Shown: positions 1 through 10,538, numbered from the stretch's first letter. The stretch: DNA of 64,000 nt from Cladochytrium replicatum (GCA_025526935.1 JAHLKD010000090.1:62001-126000); one strand, 5' to 3'. A program made the numbers and translations. The notes: generated by a model not told the origin, from the sequence alone.

Positions 1-602
1 GATAGAGGAGGCGTGCTACTTTCTATGGTGTCGTCTCCATCAAAACGAATCAAACGGAATGGGAGATGCGGCTGCCAAAAACGGAATTGCAGGATCAATC
101 TCTGAGATCGATGACCACTCAAGACTTTGATCAGCTGAGATTCTACCGTTTCAGCATTCGAAGGTTCACTTTCCGAAGAACTGTTGAATTCTTCCTCGTC
201 AAGCACCAACCACCGCTTCTCAAGCGGCGGCGCAACTTCTTCGTTCGAACGAGCTGAGAAGGGAGAGTGGCATCCTGGTCAGACTGAGACTCGTTCCCAA
301 AAGTAGATCGAGGACGGCTCTGGGGTACCCAGCTTTGAAGCGACATGATGGCAGGAACAACTGGAAATTGTTCTTCAATTGGATCAAAGAACCCAAATTG
401 ACATGGGACGTTTTATGGCAGAGTGTGAACGTTCACTCATTCGGTTGACATCATCCGTAAGTAGTAGTACTACTATTAACAAAGCAGCCAGTAGTATGTA
501 TCTTAAAGCTTTCCCGACCTTAAAAAGCTATTAGCAATTGCCACAATGTTTCCTGATATCTTAGCAAAGTTTATTCCGGATGAACAACGTCGTTATAGTT
601 GA
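1..602. other. Left flank of copia insertion, no gene recognised
   Basis: No ORF here looks like a gene; the few short ones overlap on both strands. The last bases before the target duplication (…gttgag) and the first after the element (ttagtgtcgctgc…) join to give the pre-insertion sequence. Confidence 0.4.
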
Positions 603-607
603 GATTC

Positions 608-702
608 TGTGAGTCTACTAGCTCTTGTGAAGAGAGGATCGTTGTCACGTGTTTATTGATTTACGCCAGGACGGCACATTTGTATAGAGTGCACGTTTGA
701 CA
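608..702 (-). repeat. 3' LTR of copia element (95 bp)
   Basis: Read on the minus strand it starts TGTCAAACGTGCACTC and ends CTCACA. It is base-for-base identical to 5891-5985. At 95 bp it is unusually short for a copia LTR. Confidence 0.95.
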
Positions 703-716
703 CTCCCCCTCACTCT
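703..716 (-). other. Polypurine tract of copia element
   Basis: On the minus strand the bases immediately before the 3' LTR read GAGTGAGGGGGAG. This purine run is at the expected place for plus-strand priming. Confidence 0.75.
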
Positions 717-919
717 GAACAAATGTAAAAGCATAGAGAAATAAAACTAAACATAGTGCTCTAGGAAATCTATATCGGCGATGAAGAATCATAGAGCGAA
801 AAGAAATGGAAGAACGATTATCGTCTTTTGCCACAAAAGAAACTAAAGCCCAACCATAGAATAAAATGCATATTGGCTCTCTCCCCCTCAAATCGACATC
901 GTTGACCAACTCGTGATAT

Positions 920-2107
920 TTAGCGCATAGAGACTCCCCCTTTGGACAAGGATGTCATAGAACGAATATCTGCGAGAGATCGGAGACCTAGGGAATCGCG
1001 GTGTTTGGTAAACTGAATACGGCCGAGAGTTTTGGTGAGTAAGTCAGCCATGTTCTCTGAAGAGGAGATTTTGGTGACACATAGATCAGTACCGTCGTGA
1101 TGGGCAGTTGCAAAGACTTTTGAATCTACATGTTTGTTAAGGTCAGTGCGAATGTAACCTGATTTAATTTGGGAAACACAAGCAGCGTTGTCTTCATAGA
1201 TAGTGGTCGGTCCATTGAGTATCGTAAGAGGTAATCGTAAGTCTGTAAGTATAGTTGTGAGAAGTTCTCTGATCCAGATAATTTCCTTAGTTGTGTCCCA
1301 GAGAGCAAAAATTTCTGAGTGCATAGTAGAGGTGGTAGGCATATCCTGTTTCGTTGATCGCCAGGAGATAGCTGCGCCACAGCAGGTTAGTGCGTATCCG
1401 GTTTGAGCTTTACCAGAGGAGTAGTCAGACATGAACGAGGCATCGGCATAGGCAACAATCGAAGCGGGTTTTGTTCGATCAAAGTAGAGCCCATAGTCCA
1501 TAGTCTGTTTTAGATATTTTAGAATCATTTTACCTCCTTCCCAGTGTCTCATAGTAGGGGCTTGGCTGTGGCGAGCTAGAAGGTGCACTGCAAATGCGAT
1601 GTCAGGTCTACTTTTGTTAGCAAGGTAAATTAAAGATCCAATTAGGCTCATGTAAGGATAACCGGGTGAAAGAATGTGTTCTCCTTCGCGGAGGGGACCA
1701 TATTTGTCGTTCCAGGGTTCAATTTGTCTGACGTCAAGTGGGATGAGTGTAGTATCATTGCAGTCAGACATACCAAATCTGTCAAGAATTTTCTTAGTGT
1801 AAGCCTGTTGGTGGACAAAGAGACCATTGGGAGTACGAAGGAATTCGAATCCAATGCATGATTGAGCTAATCCAAGGTCTTTCATTTCAAATTCAGATTT
1901 GAGAAGTGTTTTGGTTAGTCGAATAGCTTCAGGAGTTCCCATAATGCTTAGGTCGTCTACATAGATTCCGATAATAACCCATCCATCAGCAAAGGCTTTA
2001 TAGTAAATAGGAGGTGCTTTAGGCATAGAGAGATAATCTCGAGAATCGAGGAACTTCGCAAGTCGTTCGAACCAGCATCGTCTACAAGGGAACGGGTGAC
2101 GGTGATG
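920..2107 (-). pseudogene. Copia reverse transcriptase (C-terminal half) and RNase H
   Basis: The frame is open from 2107 and reads through a WFERLAKFL motif into the catalytic GIYVDDLSIMG box. The thumb and RNase H domain follow, with YADASF, MHSEIFAL and IYEDNAAC as the acidic active-site positions. What is missing is the N-terminal half of the polymerase: no ARLVAKG, DV.TAFL or YGLKQ-type motif can be found between 2437 and 2107, where all frames carry stops. Only about 330 bp lie there, too few for the missing region, so an internal deletion is likely. I call it a pseudogene for that reason; an undetected splice or frameshift is a less likely alternative. Confidence 0.8.
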
Positions 2108-2434
2108 TTACTGAAGAGGACCTCGTTGTTGGTAGGAGGTTTGAGAACAAGTTTGATTCGAGGTTTAGTTGATGAAGTCCCTGAATGTAGTAAGTGGATA
2201 GTGAGTGATTGGGATTTGGGATTTGAAAGATGTTAAAAAAAATAGTGAAGACTAATAAAGATAGAGAAAAGCATCGAATCCAGCTCTCGAGCGATATGCC
2301 GGACTTCCAAACATACACCACAAAGAGTAAGGACCTAGCTAGCAAACAACTGTCAGAAAGCGAGACGGAGGGCCTTTGAACATGGATTTACCAATGAACG
2401 TTTTCCCAACTCCACAACTCCATCAAGATGCTGC

Positions 2435-3907
2435 TTACATACCAGTTTGAGCACTGTGACTTTCACAATTTGAGGCGTTACCCACTCCCACGGTGGCGCC
2501 GGCATTATCCACTACCACAGTGGTGCCAGAGGGTCTGTTTTCCACTACCACAGTGGTGTCCCCATTGTCATTGTCACTTTCAGGTTGCACATGAGATGTT
2601 TTTGGCCTATTAATATGATAGGTCTTTTTGCGTGTGTTGTTGACGTGGCGAGTAGGTGATGGAGTAGTGTTTCGTTTGCGAGGTTGTTGGGGTGGTTGGT
2701 CGGGTTGTTGTTGTCGAAGGTGTTTAGGCTGACCACCGGGTGCGCGTCGAACAGGAGGGACGTTCGCTGGTGTTGGTGTACTGTCTGGTGGTGCATCTGA
2801 TGTTGATTTGCTGGGGCGTTGTTGCTTTCGTGATGATGGTGCCCGAATGATTGTGGGTGGTTCAGCAGCAGCAATCGCACGTTGAGTGAGAGATTCGCGG
2901 TTTGCTGGGTTCGGGTGAGGGAATGGGATCTGAGAGGGCCAGTTATCGATTGGGAATACTGTCAGAGGTGAAGATGATGGTAGTTGTGGTCTTAGGTAGG
3001 GATGTAGTTCTGGGAAAGAAGATTCGTCAAAAACACAATCAGCAAAGCGAGCAGTGAACACATAGCCTGTATATGGGTCGAGGGCCTTGATAATTTTTGG
3101 TGTATTCGCTCCGATGTAGATGGCTAATAAGCGAACTGAGGAGGTTTTTGTTCGAGCTGGAGGTGGTACAGGAACCCAGACAGTGCAGCCAAAAATCCTA
3201 AAATGGTTGATTGAGGTTGGTAAACCAGATTCTACTTCTGCAGGGATTGCATAGTCCAGGGATGAGTGAGGTAGGTGGTTCTTGATGTCGCAGGCGTGTT
3301 CGAATGCAAGGTGCCAGTAATTTTGCGGGAGGTTGCAGCCCATAAGGAAGGTTCGGCCCATTGTGACGATGATGTCAATTCCTCGTTCAGCGATGCCGTT
3401 CATCTGAGGTACGTAGGGAACACTGGGCTCGATAGTAATCCCTCTTGCTTGGCAGAAGTTTTCAAATGCAGCACTGTTCTGGTTATTGTCGAATCGTATC
3501 GCTGTGATTGGGTTGTCCGGGTGCTGGATGTTGTGGGAATGAATCTGTTGAACTGCAATGGCAAGGAACTGGTCAGTGGATTCAGATGGTGTAACTTTCA
3601 TCAAACGTGATTTGGTCTTGATTGTCAGCTCAAATCCAGTATATCGGCCAACAGCTGGTGGGTAGATTGGTCCGGCATGGTCAGAGTGTAACATTTCGCC
3701 AAATCGTCGGTTTGTTGACTTGTCTTTAGTGTCAAAGGGGGCCGTCTTGAATTTTCCTTGTGCACATGGTTGACAGATTTCTTCATCAATGTCTGAAATG
3801 GAGGATGGGATGTCAGATTGACGTAAAGGAATGAGATGAGGGTGATGTCTGATCAAGAGTTTCATGGAATCCGAGCTCTGATGCCCAAGTCGAGCATGAT
3901 ATCGTTT
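2435..3907 (-). CDS. Copia integrase
   Basis: The frame reopens directly after the TAG with the GAG-pre-integrase motif YHARLGHQSS and a CxxC pair (CQPC), giving the zinc-binding HHCC region. The DDE core follows: Asp in LHSDHAGP, Asp in IRFDNNQN, and Glu in NGIAERG. Downstream is a Pro/Gln/Ser-rich linker typical of the integrase C-terminus. The end carries three related repeats around 2480-2560 (TTVVVENRPSGTTVVVDN…) whose DNA contains the near-palindrome ccactaccacagtggtg. No Met is needed if it is made by readthrough; the first Met is at 3865. It stops at TAA 2437-2435. Confidence 0.88.
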   Translation of the reverse strand, partial: KRYHARLGHQSSDSMKLLIRHHPHLIPLRQSDIPSSISDIDEEICQPCAQGKFKTAPFDTKDKSTNRRFGEMLHSDHAGPIYPPAVGRYTGFELTIKTKSRLMKVTPSESTDQFLAIAVQQIHSHNIQHPDNPITAIRFDNNQNSAAFENFCQARGITIEPSVPYVPQMNGIAERGIDIIVTMGRTFLMGCNLPQNYWHLAFEHACDIKNHLPHSSLDYAIPAEVESGLPTSINHFRIFGCTVWVPVPPPARTKTSSVRLLAIYIGANTPKIIKALDPYTGYVFTARFADCVFDESSFPELHPYLRPQLPSSSPLTVFPIDNWPSQIPFPHPNPANRESLTQRAIAAAEPPTIIRAPSSRKQQRPSKSTSDAPPDSTPTPANVPPVRRAPGGQPKHLRQQQPDQPPQQPRKRNTTPSPTRHVNNTRKKTYHINRPKTSHVQPESDNDNGDTTVVVENRPSGTTVVVDNAGATVGVGNASNCESHSAQTGM

Positions 3908-5740
3908 CTAGGCGGTGGAACGGTCTTTGATTGTGGTTGGTGGTGTAATTTTGCGGCCAGAGAGATCCGTCATCGCAATCATATTGGCTGAAAGTTGAGC
4001 TGGGCGAATTCGTGCGAATGGGAGGCTGAGGTCAGGGTGACGGTCAAGTACTTCAACTGTCAGTTCAGTGGTGGCATCTGTAATGTAAGTTAGTCGGGAT
4101 AATGCAGCAAAACTTTCCAAGTTGTTGTCGTGGAGGACATCGACAGGTATGACATTCTCTGTGGCTTCTGGAGCGAGAACAGCAAGGGTAATGTTAAGTA
4201 TAGTTCCATTTTCCAACATAACTCGGGCGCCACCAACTCCAATACCAAATACTTCACGTTTCCTTTTGATTGTTGTAACCCATTGGAGATCCGGACGATT
4301 TTCCAGAGTCAGGAAGAATTCGCGGTGTCGTAGGACAGTAACTCGAGCACAGTTGTCAATAAGGCAGGGGACTGTTGATTTTGATTCGCTGTCGGTGAAG
4401 TCGACGATTGGGGGTGAATCTTCACGGTTGTCCTTTCCTACAGTAATGTTAGCAAAGTTGAGCATATACATCCCTGCAGCCGGTGGTTCCTCATCATAGC
4501 CGTCGTGGGCATAGTTCTCATCGTAGTAATATTCATAGTCCTGGTCATTACATTCTTCCTCTTCGTAGTACTCGTTGTCGACAACTTCTTCAGTCTGCTG
4601 GGACATTTGATCTGATGGGTAGGGAATATCGGAATCAGTATGAGAAAACATAAAGTATTGTTGTGAAGGTATGGGTTTGTAATTGCTAGTTACTGCGCGG
4701 CGGCGAGGGCCATAAGAGTCTTGTTCGTTCTGGTAGTTAGGTTGTGGGTTCTGGGCCCTGAAGGCTTGGGCTTCCGCATTGGAGGTCGTGCACACCCTAG
4801 AGACGTGTCCATACTGGCCACAACGACGACAGATCAGTGGTGCAGGTTTCATATTCTTACCGCGGGTGGAACCATTTCCACGTCCACGAGGAGGGCCATA
4901 TCCAAAATTGCGAGAGGGACCTCCACCACGGCGCATGCCACGTCCGCGTCCACGAGCGCATCCACGGCCACGTCCACGGTAGATGAACATGTTCACTGGT
5001 GTTGTTGTTGTTGAAGGAAGTGCAGGGCCAGTTGGGACAGGTAAAGTCAGAGTCGATGTTGCCAGAGCCTGGGGGACAGGGATTCCATTGAGCGAAGGTC
5101 CGCCAAGTTCAGCTTGTCTTTGTATTTCCAATCCATGAGTCCTGTCGTCAAGCATACGGGTGTAAAGATCATGATATTTAGTAAAGTTTTTGGCTCTCAA
5201 TTGGTTGCTTATCGCGATGTCTTGTTCTTTGAAGGTTTCCAAGGTTTTTGTTATCATCTTCTCATCTGTGACTTCGGCAGCTTGTCCGATGCGCTTCATT
5301 TCGCCAGAAATTTTCAAGATCGCAGAGTTGTAGGCGATGATGTCGACATAATCGGAGAGTCGAAGTTTCTGCCACTTTCGACGTACTTCAGTTGCAGCAG
5401 CATTCGCAAGTTGGGTGTAGGTCGTCTTGAGGTCTTCCAGAATTTTGCCCGGGTGGTACCATTCGGCATACTGAGCTCCAATAGTGTCAGTCGGCAAGGA
5501 TTCCTGGATGAATAGCAGAAGTCGAGTTGCATTGGTGAACAAAATGTCTTCATCGGGGGTGAAGTTGATTTTTGCTGAGTCCAGGGTGCCATCATCATTG
5601 ATGCCAGGGATGACTTTGTTTTTGTCCAAAAATGAGCGGAGACTGTGGGCGATGGCGATTTTCTGGATGTTGGCGTGCCAGGCAATCCAGTTGGATCCAT
5701 CAGTCTGCAGGATAATCTTCTTGCCCTTCAAGTTGGACAT
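3908..5740 (-). CDS. Copia Gag and protease (610 aa)
   Basis: This block encodes the capsid-like Gag polyprotein and the start of Pol. Residues about 1-220 form the UBN2/Gag-like helical region. An Arg/Gly-rich tract follows at about 250-300. A CCHC zinc knuckle, CRRCGQYGHVSRVC, spaced C-x2-C-x4-H-x4-C, lies near residue 310. An acidic Tyr/Glu/Asp tract leads into a retropepsin-like region around residues 455-560. The usual D-S/T-G active site is read here as DNC (…LIDNCARVTVL…), an odd substitution. The frame ends at a TAG (3910-3908) and continues in the same frame into the GAG-pre-integrase motif, so Gag and Pol may be joined by stop readthrough, or the TAG is a new mutation. The start Met (MSNLKGKKI) lies 150 bp inside the 5' LTR. 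Confidence 0.85.
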   Translation of the reverse strand: MSNLKGKKIILQTDGSNWIAWHANIQKIAIAHSLRSFLDKNKVIPGINDDGTLDSAKINFTPDEDILFTNATRLLLFIQESLPTDTIGAQYAEWYHPGKILEDLKTTYTQLANAAATEVRRKWQKLRLSDYVDIIAYNSAILKISGEMKRIGQAAEVTDEKMITKTLETFKEQDIAISNQLRAKNFTKYHDLYTRMLDDRTHGLEIQRQAELGGPSLNGIPVPQALATSTLTLPVPTGPALPSTTTTPVNMFIYRGRGRGCARGRGRGMRRGGGPSRNFGYGPPRGRGNGSTRGKNMKPAPLICRRCGQYGHVSRVCTTSNAEAQAFRAQNPQPNYQNEQDSYGPRRRAVTSNYKPIPSQQYFMFSHTDSDIPYPSDQMSQQTEEVVDNEYYEEEECNDQDYEYYYDENYAHDGYDEEPPAAGMYMLNFANITVGKDNREDSPPIVDFTDSESKSTVPCLIDNCARVTVLRHREFFLTLENRPDLQWVTTIKRKREVFGIGVGGARVMLENGTILNITLAVLAPEATENVIPVDVLHDNNLESFAALSRLTYITDATTELTVEVLDRHPDLSLPFARIRPAQLSANMIAMTDLSGRKITPPTTIKDRSTA

Positions 5741-5890
5741 GCTGAGTGGCGGTGGTGATGATCTGGGGTGGTAGTTTTGTTGTGCTGGTGGGCTGTTTTG
5801 CCTGTTTCCGTTTCGAGTAGAGCGGGTGCGACGTTTTCCGGCCAGTTTGGAGCTTGATCGCCGATGATTTGGAGCAGTGTGCTGATAACG

Positions 5891-5985
5891 TGTGAGTCTA
5901 CTAGCTCTTGTGAAGAGAGGATCGTTGTCACGTGTTTATTGATTTACGCCAGGACGGCACATTTGTATAGAGTGCACGTTTGACA
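5891..5985 (-). repeat. 5' LTR of copia element (95 bp)
   Basis: Identical to 608-702. On the minus strand it is the upstream LTR; the first bases after it (CGTTATCAGCACACTG, 5890-5875) sit where the tRNA primer-binding site should be and resemble the TTATCA-type sites of copia elements, but the tRNA match was not tested. Confidence 0.95.
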
Positions 5986-6189
5986 GATTCTTAGTGTCGC
6001 TGCAAGAGCAACAGCACTACATTTCCAGTGGTTCATCCGACCAGCTCCACAGTACTACTCCAGGGCCGGAGAGTTTTATTTGCGTTGCGTTGCTTGAAAG
6101 GGGAGCTGGTTTCTCTCTCCACCACCGCAGATAAGATTCTGCTGCTTCTCCCCCAAACTTGTGGGCATCTCTCTTCTTACAAAAAAAAT

Positions 6190-7524
6190 ATGGGAACTCT
6201 TCCAGCAACACCAGCGATGGACCAACAGCTCTTCGGAATCAAGCCCACTCCGAATTCATCGCAACCACCACCACCTGCAACATCCAATGAGTCCCGTGGA
6301 TTTGTCCGCAACATAGTCGCCTGGAGTGCTCTCACCGCCAACCAGATCTTCGGAAAATGGTCCCCGCTCCCTTTTCTTCCGCCGCTCCCAGTCGTCCATA
6401 GGGACGCCACACCGTCGCATCGCCGTTCCCTGTCCACTGACCAGATGACGAGATTGGCCGATGAGGATGTCGGAACACCCGCGTCGATGCATCGAAGCAG
6501 CTCAGTGGCAATTGAGTCGCACACGGTCGTTCTGTCGAGCACAACCACGACCATATCGACCGCTTGTTCGAATCAAGTCGCCGATAAAGGTGCAGTTGCC
6601 CACCATCGCACGTTAGAGCGTCTGCTCGAGCTCGGCATGAACCCGTTACGCCTCGCGACCGCCGTCCTGTCGTGGTCCCTCTCCCGACTCGGAGTGAACC
6701 GTCTCCTACAAGACGTCGCCTCCAACGGAGACTCGAAGCAGCTCGAAACGGAGCGTCTGATATCCGAATACGCCCGCGAGATATCTCGCGCAGAACCCAC
6801 GCTCACCGATTTCGAAGCTGCTTTGCTACAGACCCTCGCCGAGCGTCGTGTGCGTCAGAACCTCCAACAGTACGGCGACCCCGCCCCGCAACCCATCCAC
6901 ACCACCGCAAAAGTCCAGAAGCTCCACGGCCCCCGCATCGTCATCCCCGTCGACGTCTCCTGCTCCGTCGTGTGCCAACCCCCCGTCCAGCACTACAAAT
7001 TCCCGTCCTCCCCACGAAACTCAAAGTCTGTCTTCACAACCAGAACCACCACCACCAGCGCAACCATCCTCGGCGATCCAGAAACGTGGTCCCGCTCCCG
7101 CAGCGTCTCCGCCTCCGTCGTCTCCACCTCCGTCGAACTCGACTCCTCCCCACCCAGGAGGCGCCAACCCAAGGTCCCCGCGAACGGCAAAGAACGCCTC
7201 CCGCAGAGCGCGTTCCATCTTCGACCCATGACGAGTCTCCGCCGCGTCTCGTTCCAGTCCGATACCTCAGACTCTGACGACGACAGCTCGGAAGATGACG
7301 ATCGCGAAGAAGTGTTTAAGGATGGAAGGGTTGTTGGCGAACTGAGTGTGAAGACCACCGCGACGACGAGGACGACAACGAGGACAACGACGGCGATGAC
7401 GGGCGCAAAAGTGGTCGCGGTTGACTTGGAGGCGTGGGACGCGGAAGCGCGGATCAGATTGAAACGGATTACGTCGGCGCCTGCTACTTACGGTGGACTC
7501 GTTGCGTTCCCGGCAAACCTTTGA
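6190..7524 (+). CDS. Unrecognised protein (444 aa)
   Basis: I do not recognise this protein. The ATG at 6190 is chosen because it follows an A-rich leader (acaaaaaaaatATGG), whereas the in-frame upstream Met at 6028 would add 54 residues that look like untranslated sequence. Two modestly hydrophobic stretches are visible: about residues 40-65 (GFVRNIVAWSALTANQIFGK) and about 150-175 (LRLATAVLSWSLSRLGVNRLL). A charged helix-like region (residues 180-235) follows. The rest is Ser/Thr/Pro/Arg-rich with an acidic Ser-Asp cluster near residue 365. A peripheral membrane or scaffold role is possible but not shown. It ends at TGA 7524. Confidence 0.6.
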   Translation: MGTLPATPAMDQQLFGIKPTPNSSQPPPPATSNESRGFVRNIVAWSALTANQIFGKWSPLPFLPPLPVVHRDATPSHRRSLSTDQMTRLADEDVGTPASMHRSSSVAIESHTVVLSSTTTTISTACSNQVADKGAVAHHRTLERLLELGMNPLRLATAVLSWSLSRLGVNRLLQDVASNGDSKQLETERLISEYAREISRAEPTLTDFEAALLQTLAERRVRQNLQQYGDPAPQPIHTTAKVQKLHGPRIVIPVDVSCSVVCQPPVQHYKFPSSPRNSKSVFTTRTTTTSATILGDPETWSRSRSVSASVVSTSVELDSSPPRRRQPKVPANGKERLPQSAFHLRPMTSLRRVSFQSDTSDSDDDSSEDDDREEVFKDGRVVGELSVKTTATTRTTTRTTTAMTGAKVVAVDLEAWDAEARIRLKRITSAPATYGGLVAFPANL

Positions 7525-7984
7525 GAGCAAACCAAACAGTCGGAATGGACCTGTATGAGAGAATCATCTCTAACACTCCGTTCTTGGCGGCGGTTTTTGT
7601 TGCTGTTTTTGCAGTTTATGTGATGGACAATACGGTTGAGTTTTTTTTGCGGGACTGGATAGCAGACACAACCTTTTTGCATATTTTTATTCATTTTTTT
7701 GTTGTTTTTGCTCTTGCCTTACTGTGTTCCTGTTTCTGCAACCTGAATGACTTTCTTTCCCATCCCATCACACATAAATATATTGTAGTTCTTGCATGCT
7801 TACGGCTGCGTTTCGTTCCTGTGTGATTATTTACGGCGGTGTTCCAACCATACTCCAGATTTTTTCAGGAAAGTGGGTGCGGAAGCTGACGTTAAAGAAA
7901 GGTGTTGTTGGAGATGCAATTCGCATTCACAACTGATCATTTTAACAACATCTAACACAGGTTATGGCTCACCAACGGGCAGTT

Positions 7985-10538
7985 TTACCACCCTTCAACA
8001 TCAATGTCTTCTGCTATGTCGTCTGGAGCAGGAGCTCCTCCATGTGCCGCAACATTCTCGTTTCCAACTCCCTCGCCCTCCGATGAGTTATCCATAGCCT
8101 CTGATACCTCCGAAACCTCAGCAATCACTTCCTCGGGAGCATCAACGCTATCCTCGACAATTTCAGCTTCAGCGGCATCTTCTGCCATTATTTGTTCAGC
8201 CAGTCCGTCTTCTTCGTCTTCTTCGCCTGTGATGTCATTTCGTGTTGGAGAATCGACGATAGAAGCATCGGCCAGAGGAGCATCTGTATTTTTTGGTTCC
8301 GCGCTGTCCTCGGCATTGCTGAGATCACCTCCTTGCGGGTCCGGAGCAATCTCAACTTCTTCAGATTCAATAGTCGGCTGTTTCAGTTTATCATTTGGCT
8401 GTTGCTCCTCGTGGGGAACCGAACTTCTGATGATCTCTGGGTTTGAGTCGGTCTGCACTGCGTCCGCGGTAATGGTCTCCTGACCTTTGTTGCTATCATT
8501 TACCTCTTCTTCAACTTTCGTGTCACCTCCTTTGTCCTCCAATTTCCTTGCTTCTTCCTCCTCCGCCTCCTCCTCCTCTTCTTCCTCCTCAACCATTTCA
8601 TCGAGTGTTTTCGGACCTCGTCTCCGACCTCCACTACCTCTCCTCTCCGCCTCGTTCTTCGCAACATTCTTCCCCATCTCTTGATCTTCCGCCCTCAAAC
8701 CTTCCATCTTCTTCCTCTCCAATGCCTCCTTCTCAATCACAACTTCCAATCTCCTCAGCTCCTTCTCCACATCCACCTCCTCGGCCCCGGATACCCCCTC
8801 CTCACTCACAAGATGTTCTCTACGCAATATACATCGTGCCGGGAGGGGAGGCAAATAGTTCCGCGCGTGGCCAGTGGGACCCACGACGCCCGCCTGATCC
8901 CAGAAATCCGTCGTGTCAGTGTTCCGTCTAAACAGGAATCGCGGGAGCCCAGCATGTGGGTGCGACCTGGCCGCAGAGTCGAACACAGCGTGCGCACCCG
9001 CCGAAGACGGCGCGGTCGACGGTGCAGATGGTAATGCCGCCGGCGTGGACGGAGTCTGTGGCCTCGAGCCCGCAGCAATACGTCCCAGAATCGCGTTCCC
9101 GGAATTCGACACGCTGCCCCTCCGAGCGCTCCCTTGCTTCTGCGCAACCCCGTCGTCCTCTTCATCCTCGGACTCTTTGAACGCTTCCATACGCCCGGGG
9201 ACACTTTTGTTGTTTTTGGGCTCCTCGTATATAGACGCGCGTTTCATAAAGAAGGAGTCCTTGCGCTTCATGCCCATGTTGGTGGGCTTCTGCACCGGAG
9301 GTGGGCCGGATATCTTCCAGAGTCGCGAGAACGGTCTACCAGAGTCAAATGCCGGCTCGCGCACGTCCGCGGAACTTGTGCGCGTGCGTGCGTCTTCCTG
9401 CTCCTCGGGCACAAAGGGATCATCTGGATCGCGGAGGACGCGGCCGGAAACGATGGCGTTCGAGAGCTGGAGTTTCGAGACGATGAGCTCGGGTATGCGT
9501 TTGAGAGGGTGCCCGAGTGACATGGACTCTGTCCCGGTAGTTCCCCAGCCTTCGTCGTCGAGTGAACCGGACGTGAGTGTTTGTGCAGTGGACGGCTTGG
9601 TTGAGTACACAGACGACGGAACTGTGAGTGTGTGAACGAGCCTGTGGTTTTCAAACCTGTAGCTGAGACTCGGCGCGGTCGTCGGTCGCACTTCATCTTG
9701 CCACAATGTAACCAAATCAATCTTCTCTTCCAACGTCCAAATGTTCCAAAAAGAAAAAGCTCACCTTGATCTGGTCCATTTTTGTCGTACGTAAACCACA
9801 TCCCCGCTGCCGCCCTCGCAACCGGCTTCTGGACCGCAGGTCTCGTCCATACCGTGTACAGATGCACCTTTCCTGTTTCCCCGTCCGTGCATCTGGGGCT
9901 CGTATAGTGCCTCCATCTGCTCCTCCGTGCTGCGGACATCTCCTCCTCTGAAGCCGTGACCGGCCGTTGTTTCACCGACGCGTAATCTTCCGCTGCCCTA
10001 CGTACAAGATCACTCGCAAGCCCGTCAAACTCGTCCGTTTCCTCGTCATCGTCGTCTTCGAGCTCCGGATCGGCGCGGCGGAACAGGTGGGTGTCCCAGT
10101 GTGTCAGGAGGGACTGAACTGTTCGCACGGCTTCATCTTGGAGTGGCCCGCATGTAGTTTCGCTGACTGCTGACAATGCCTGTAGTGAATGTGAGTAAAA
10201 AAGACGCAAATTATGTGAGAGACTCTCATCATACGTCCATCACCAGCGCAGATGTCAAGATCTGTTCTAGTCCTCCAGATCTTGTCCAATCACGTTGAAT
10301 GATGTGAACCTTTGATAGTCAGCACTTCTTTTAAAACATTTTGATTCCTGTCCATGCACACAGCAATAACGAAAAATTTGGTACGAGGATCAAACAACGG
10401 TCGACCCGATAGCATGTTGAGCGAACCTGCGAAAAAAGGCGTAGTATTGTAAAACATCCCCTCGTGGACAGGGGATTCACCGCTAAGCTTCCGCACTGTG
10501 AATTTGTCCGCCTGCCCTTGCCTATACTCTTGACCCAC
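7985..10538 (-). CDS. Unrecognised four-exon protein with acidic C-terminus (792 aa)
   Basis: A clean four-exon model can be built: 10538-10362, 10309-10235, 10179-9765 and 9696-7985, with introns of 52, 55 and 68 bp, all GT-AG and in frame. The N-terminal 280 residues look folded (for example MFYNTTPFFAGSLNML, FVIAVHIIQRDWTRSGG, VHLYTVWTRPAVQKPV, MWFTYDKNGPDQD). The remainder is low-complexity: a Ser/Ala/Pro region, a coiled-coil-like Glu/Arg/Lys stretch with an uninterrupted Glu run, and a very acidic tail ending DIDVEGW. I cannot assign a family. The start Met (MGQEYRQGQ) is the first in frame; a further upstream exon is possible. Confidence 0.65.

Larger units (their letters stand above)
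608..5985 (-). mobile_element. Ty1/copia LTR retrotransposon, recent insertion, RT N-terminus missing
   Basis: A complete-looking element of 5,378 bp lies on the minus strand. It is bounded by two identical 95-bp LTRs (608-702 and 5891-5985) that begin TG and end CA. A 5-bp direct repeat, gattc, flanks it at 603-607 and 5986-5990. The order is gag, zinc knuckle, protease, integrase, reverse transcriptase, RNase H, which is the copia order. A purine tract precedes the 3' LTR. All three long coding blocks (5740-3908, 3907-2435, 2107-920) share one frame and are separated by stops. Identical LTRs mean the insertion is young, or the LTRs were recently converted. The reverse transcriptase segment starts only shortly before YVDD, so the element is probably not autonomous as read. 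Confidence 0.95.

Noticed and set aside
2082-2345. 87-codon minus-strand ORF inside the copia element
   Set aside because: Checked as the missing RT N-terminus; it has no RT motif and is in a different frame.
6672-7277. Arg/Pro-rich ORFs in other frames at 6.7-7.3 kb
   Set aside because: GC-rich shadow frames of the 444-aa gene.
7434-7826. Hydrophobic ORF (MDLYERIISNTPFLAAVF…) downstream of the 6.2-7.5 kb gene
   Set aside because: It starts inside the gene in another frame and its hydrophobicity comes from a T-rich 3' flank; no splice link or family match supports it.
8004-8931. Plus-strand Ser/Pro-rich ORFs
   Set aside because: They are antisense shadows of the Glu-rich tail of the minus-strand gene.
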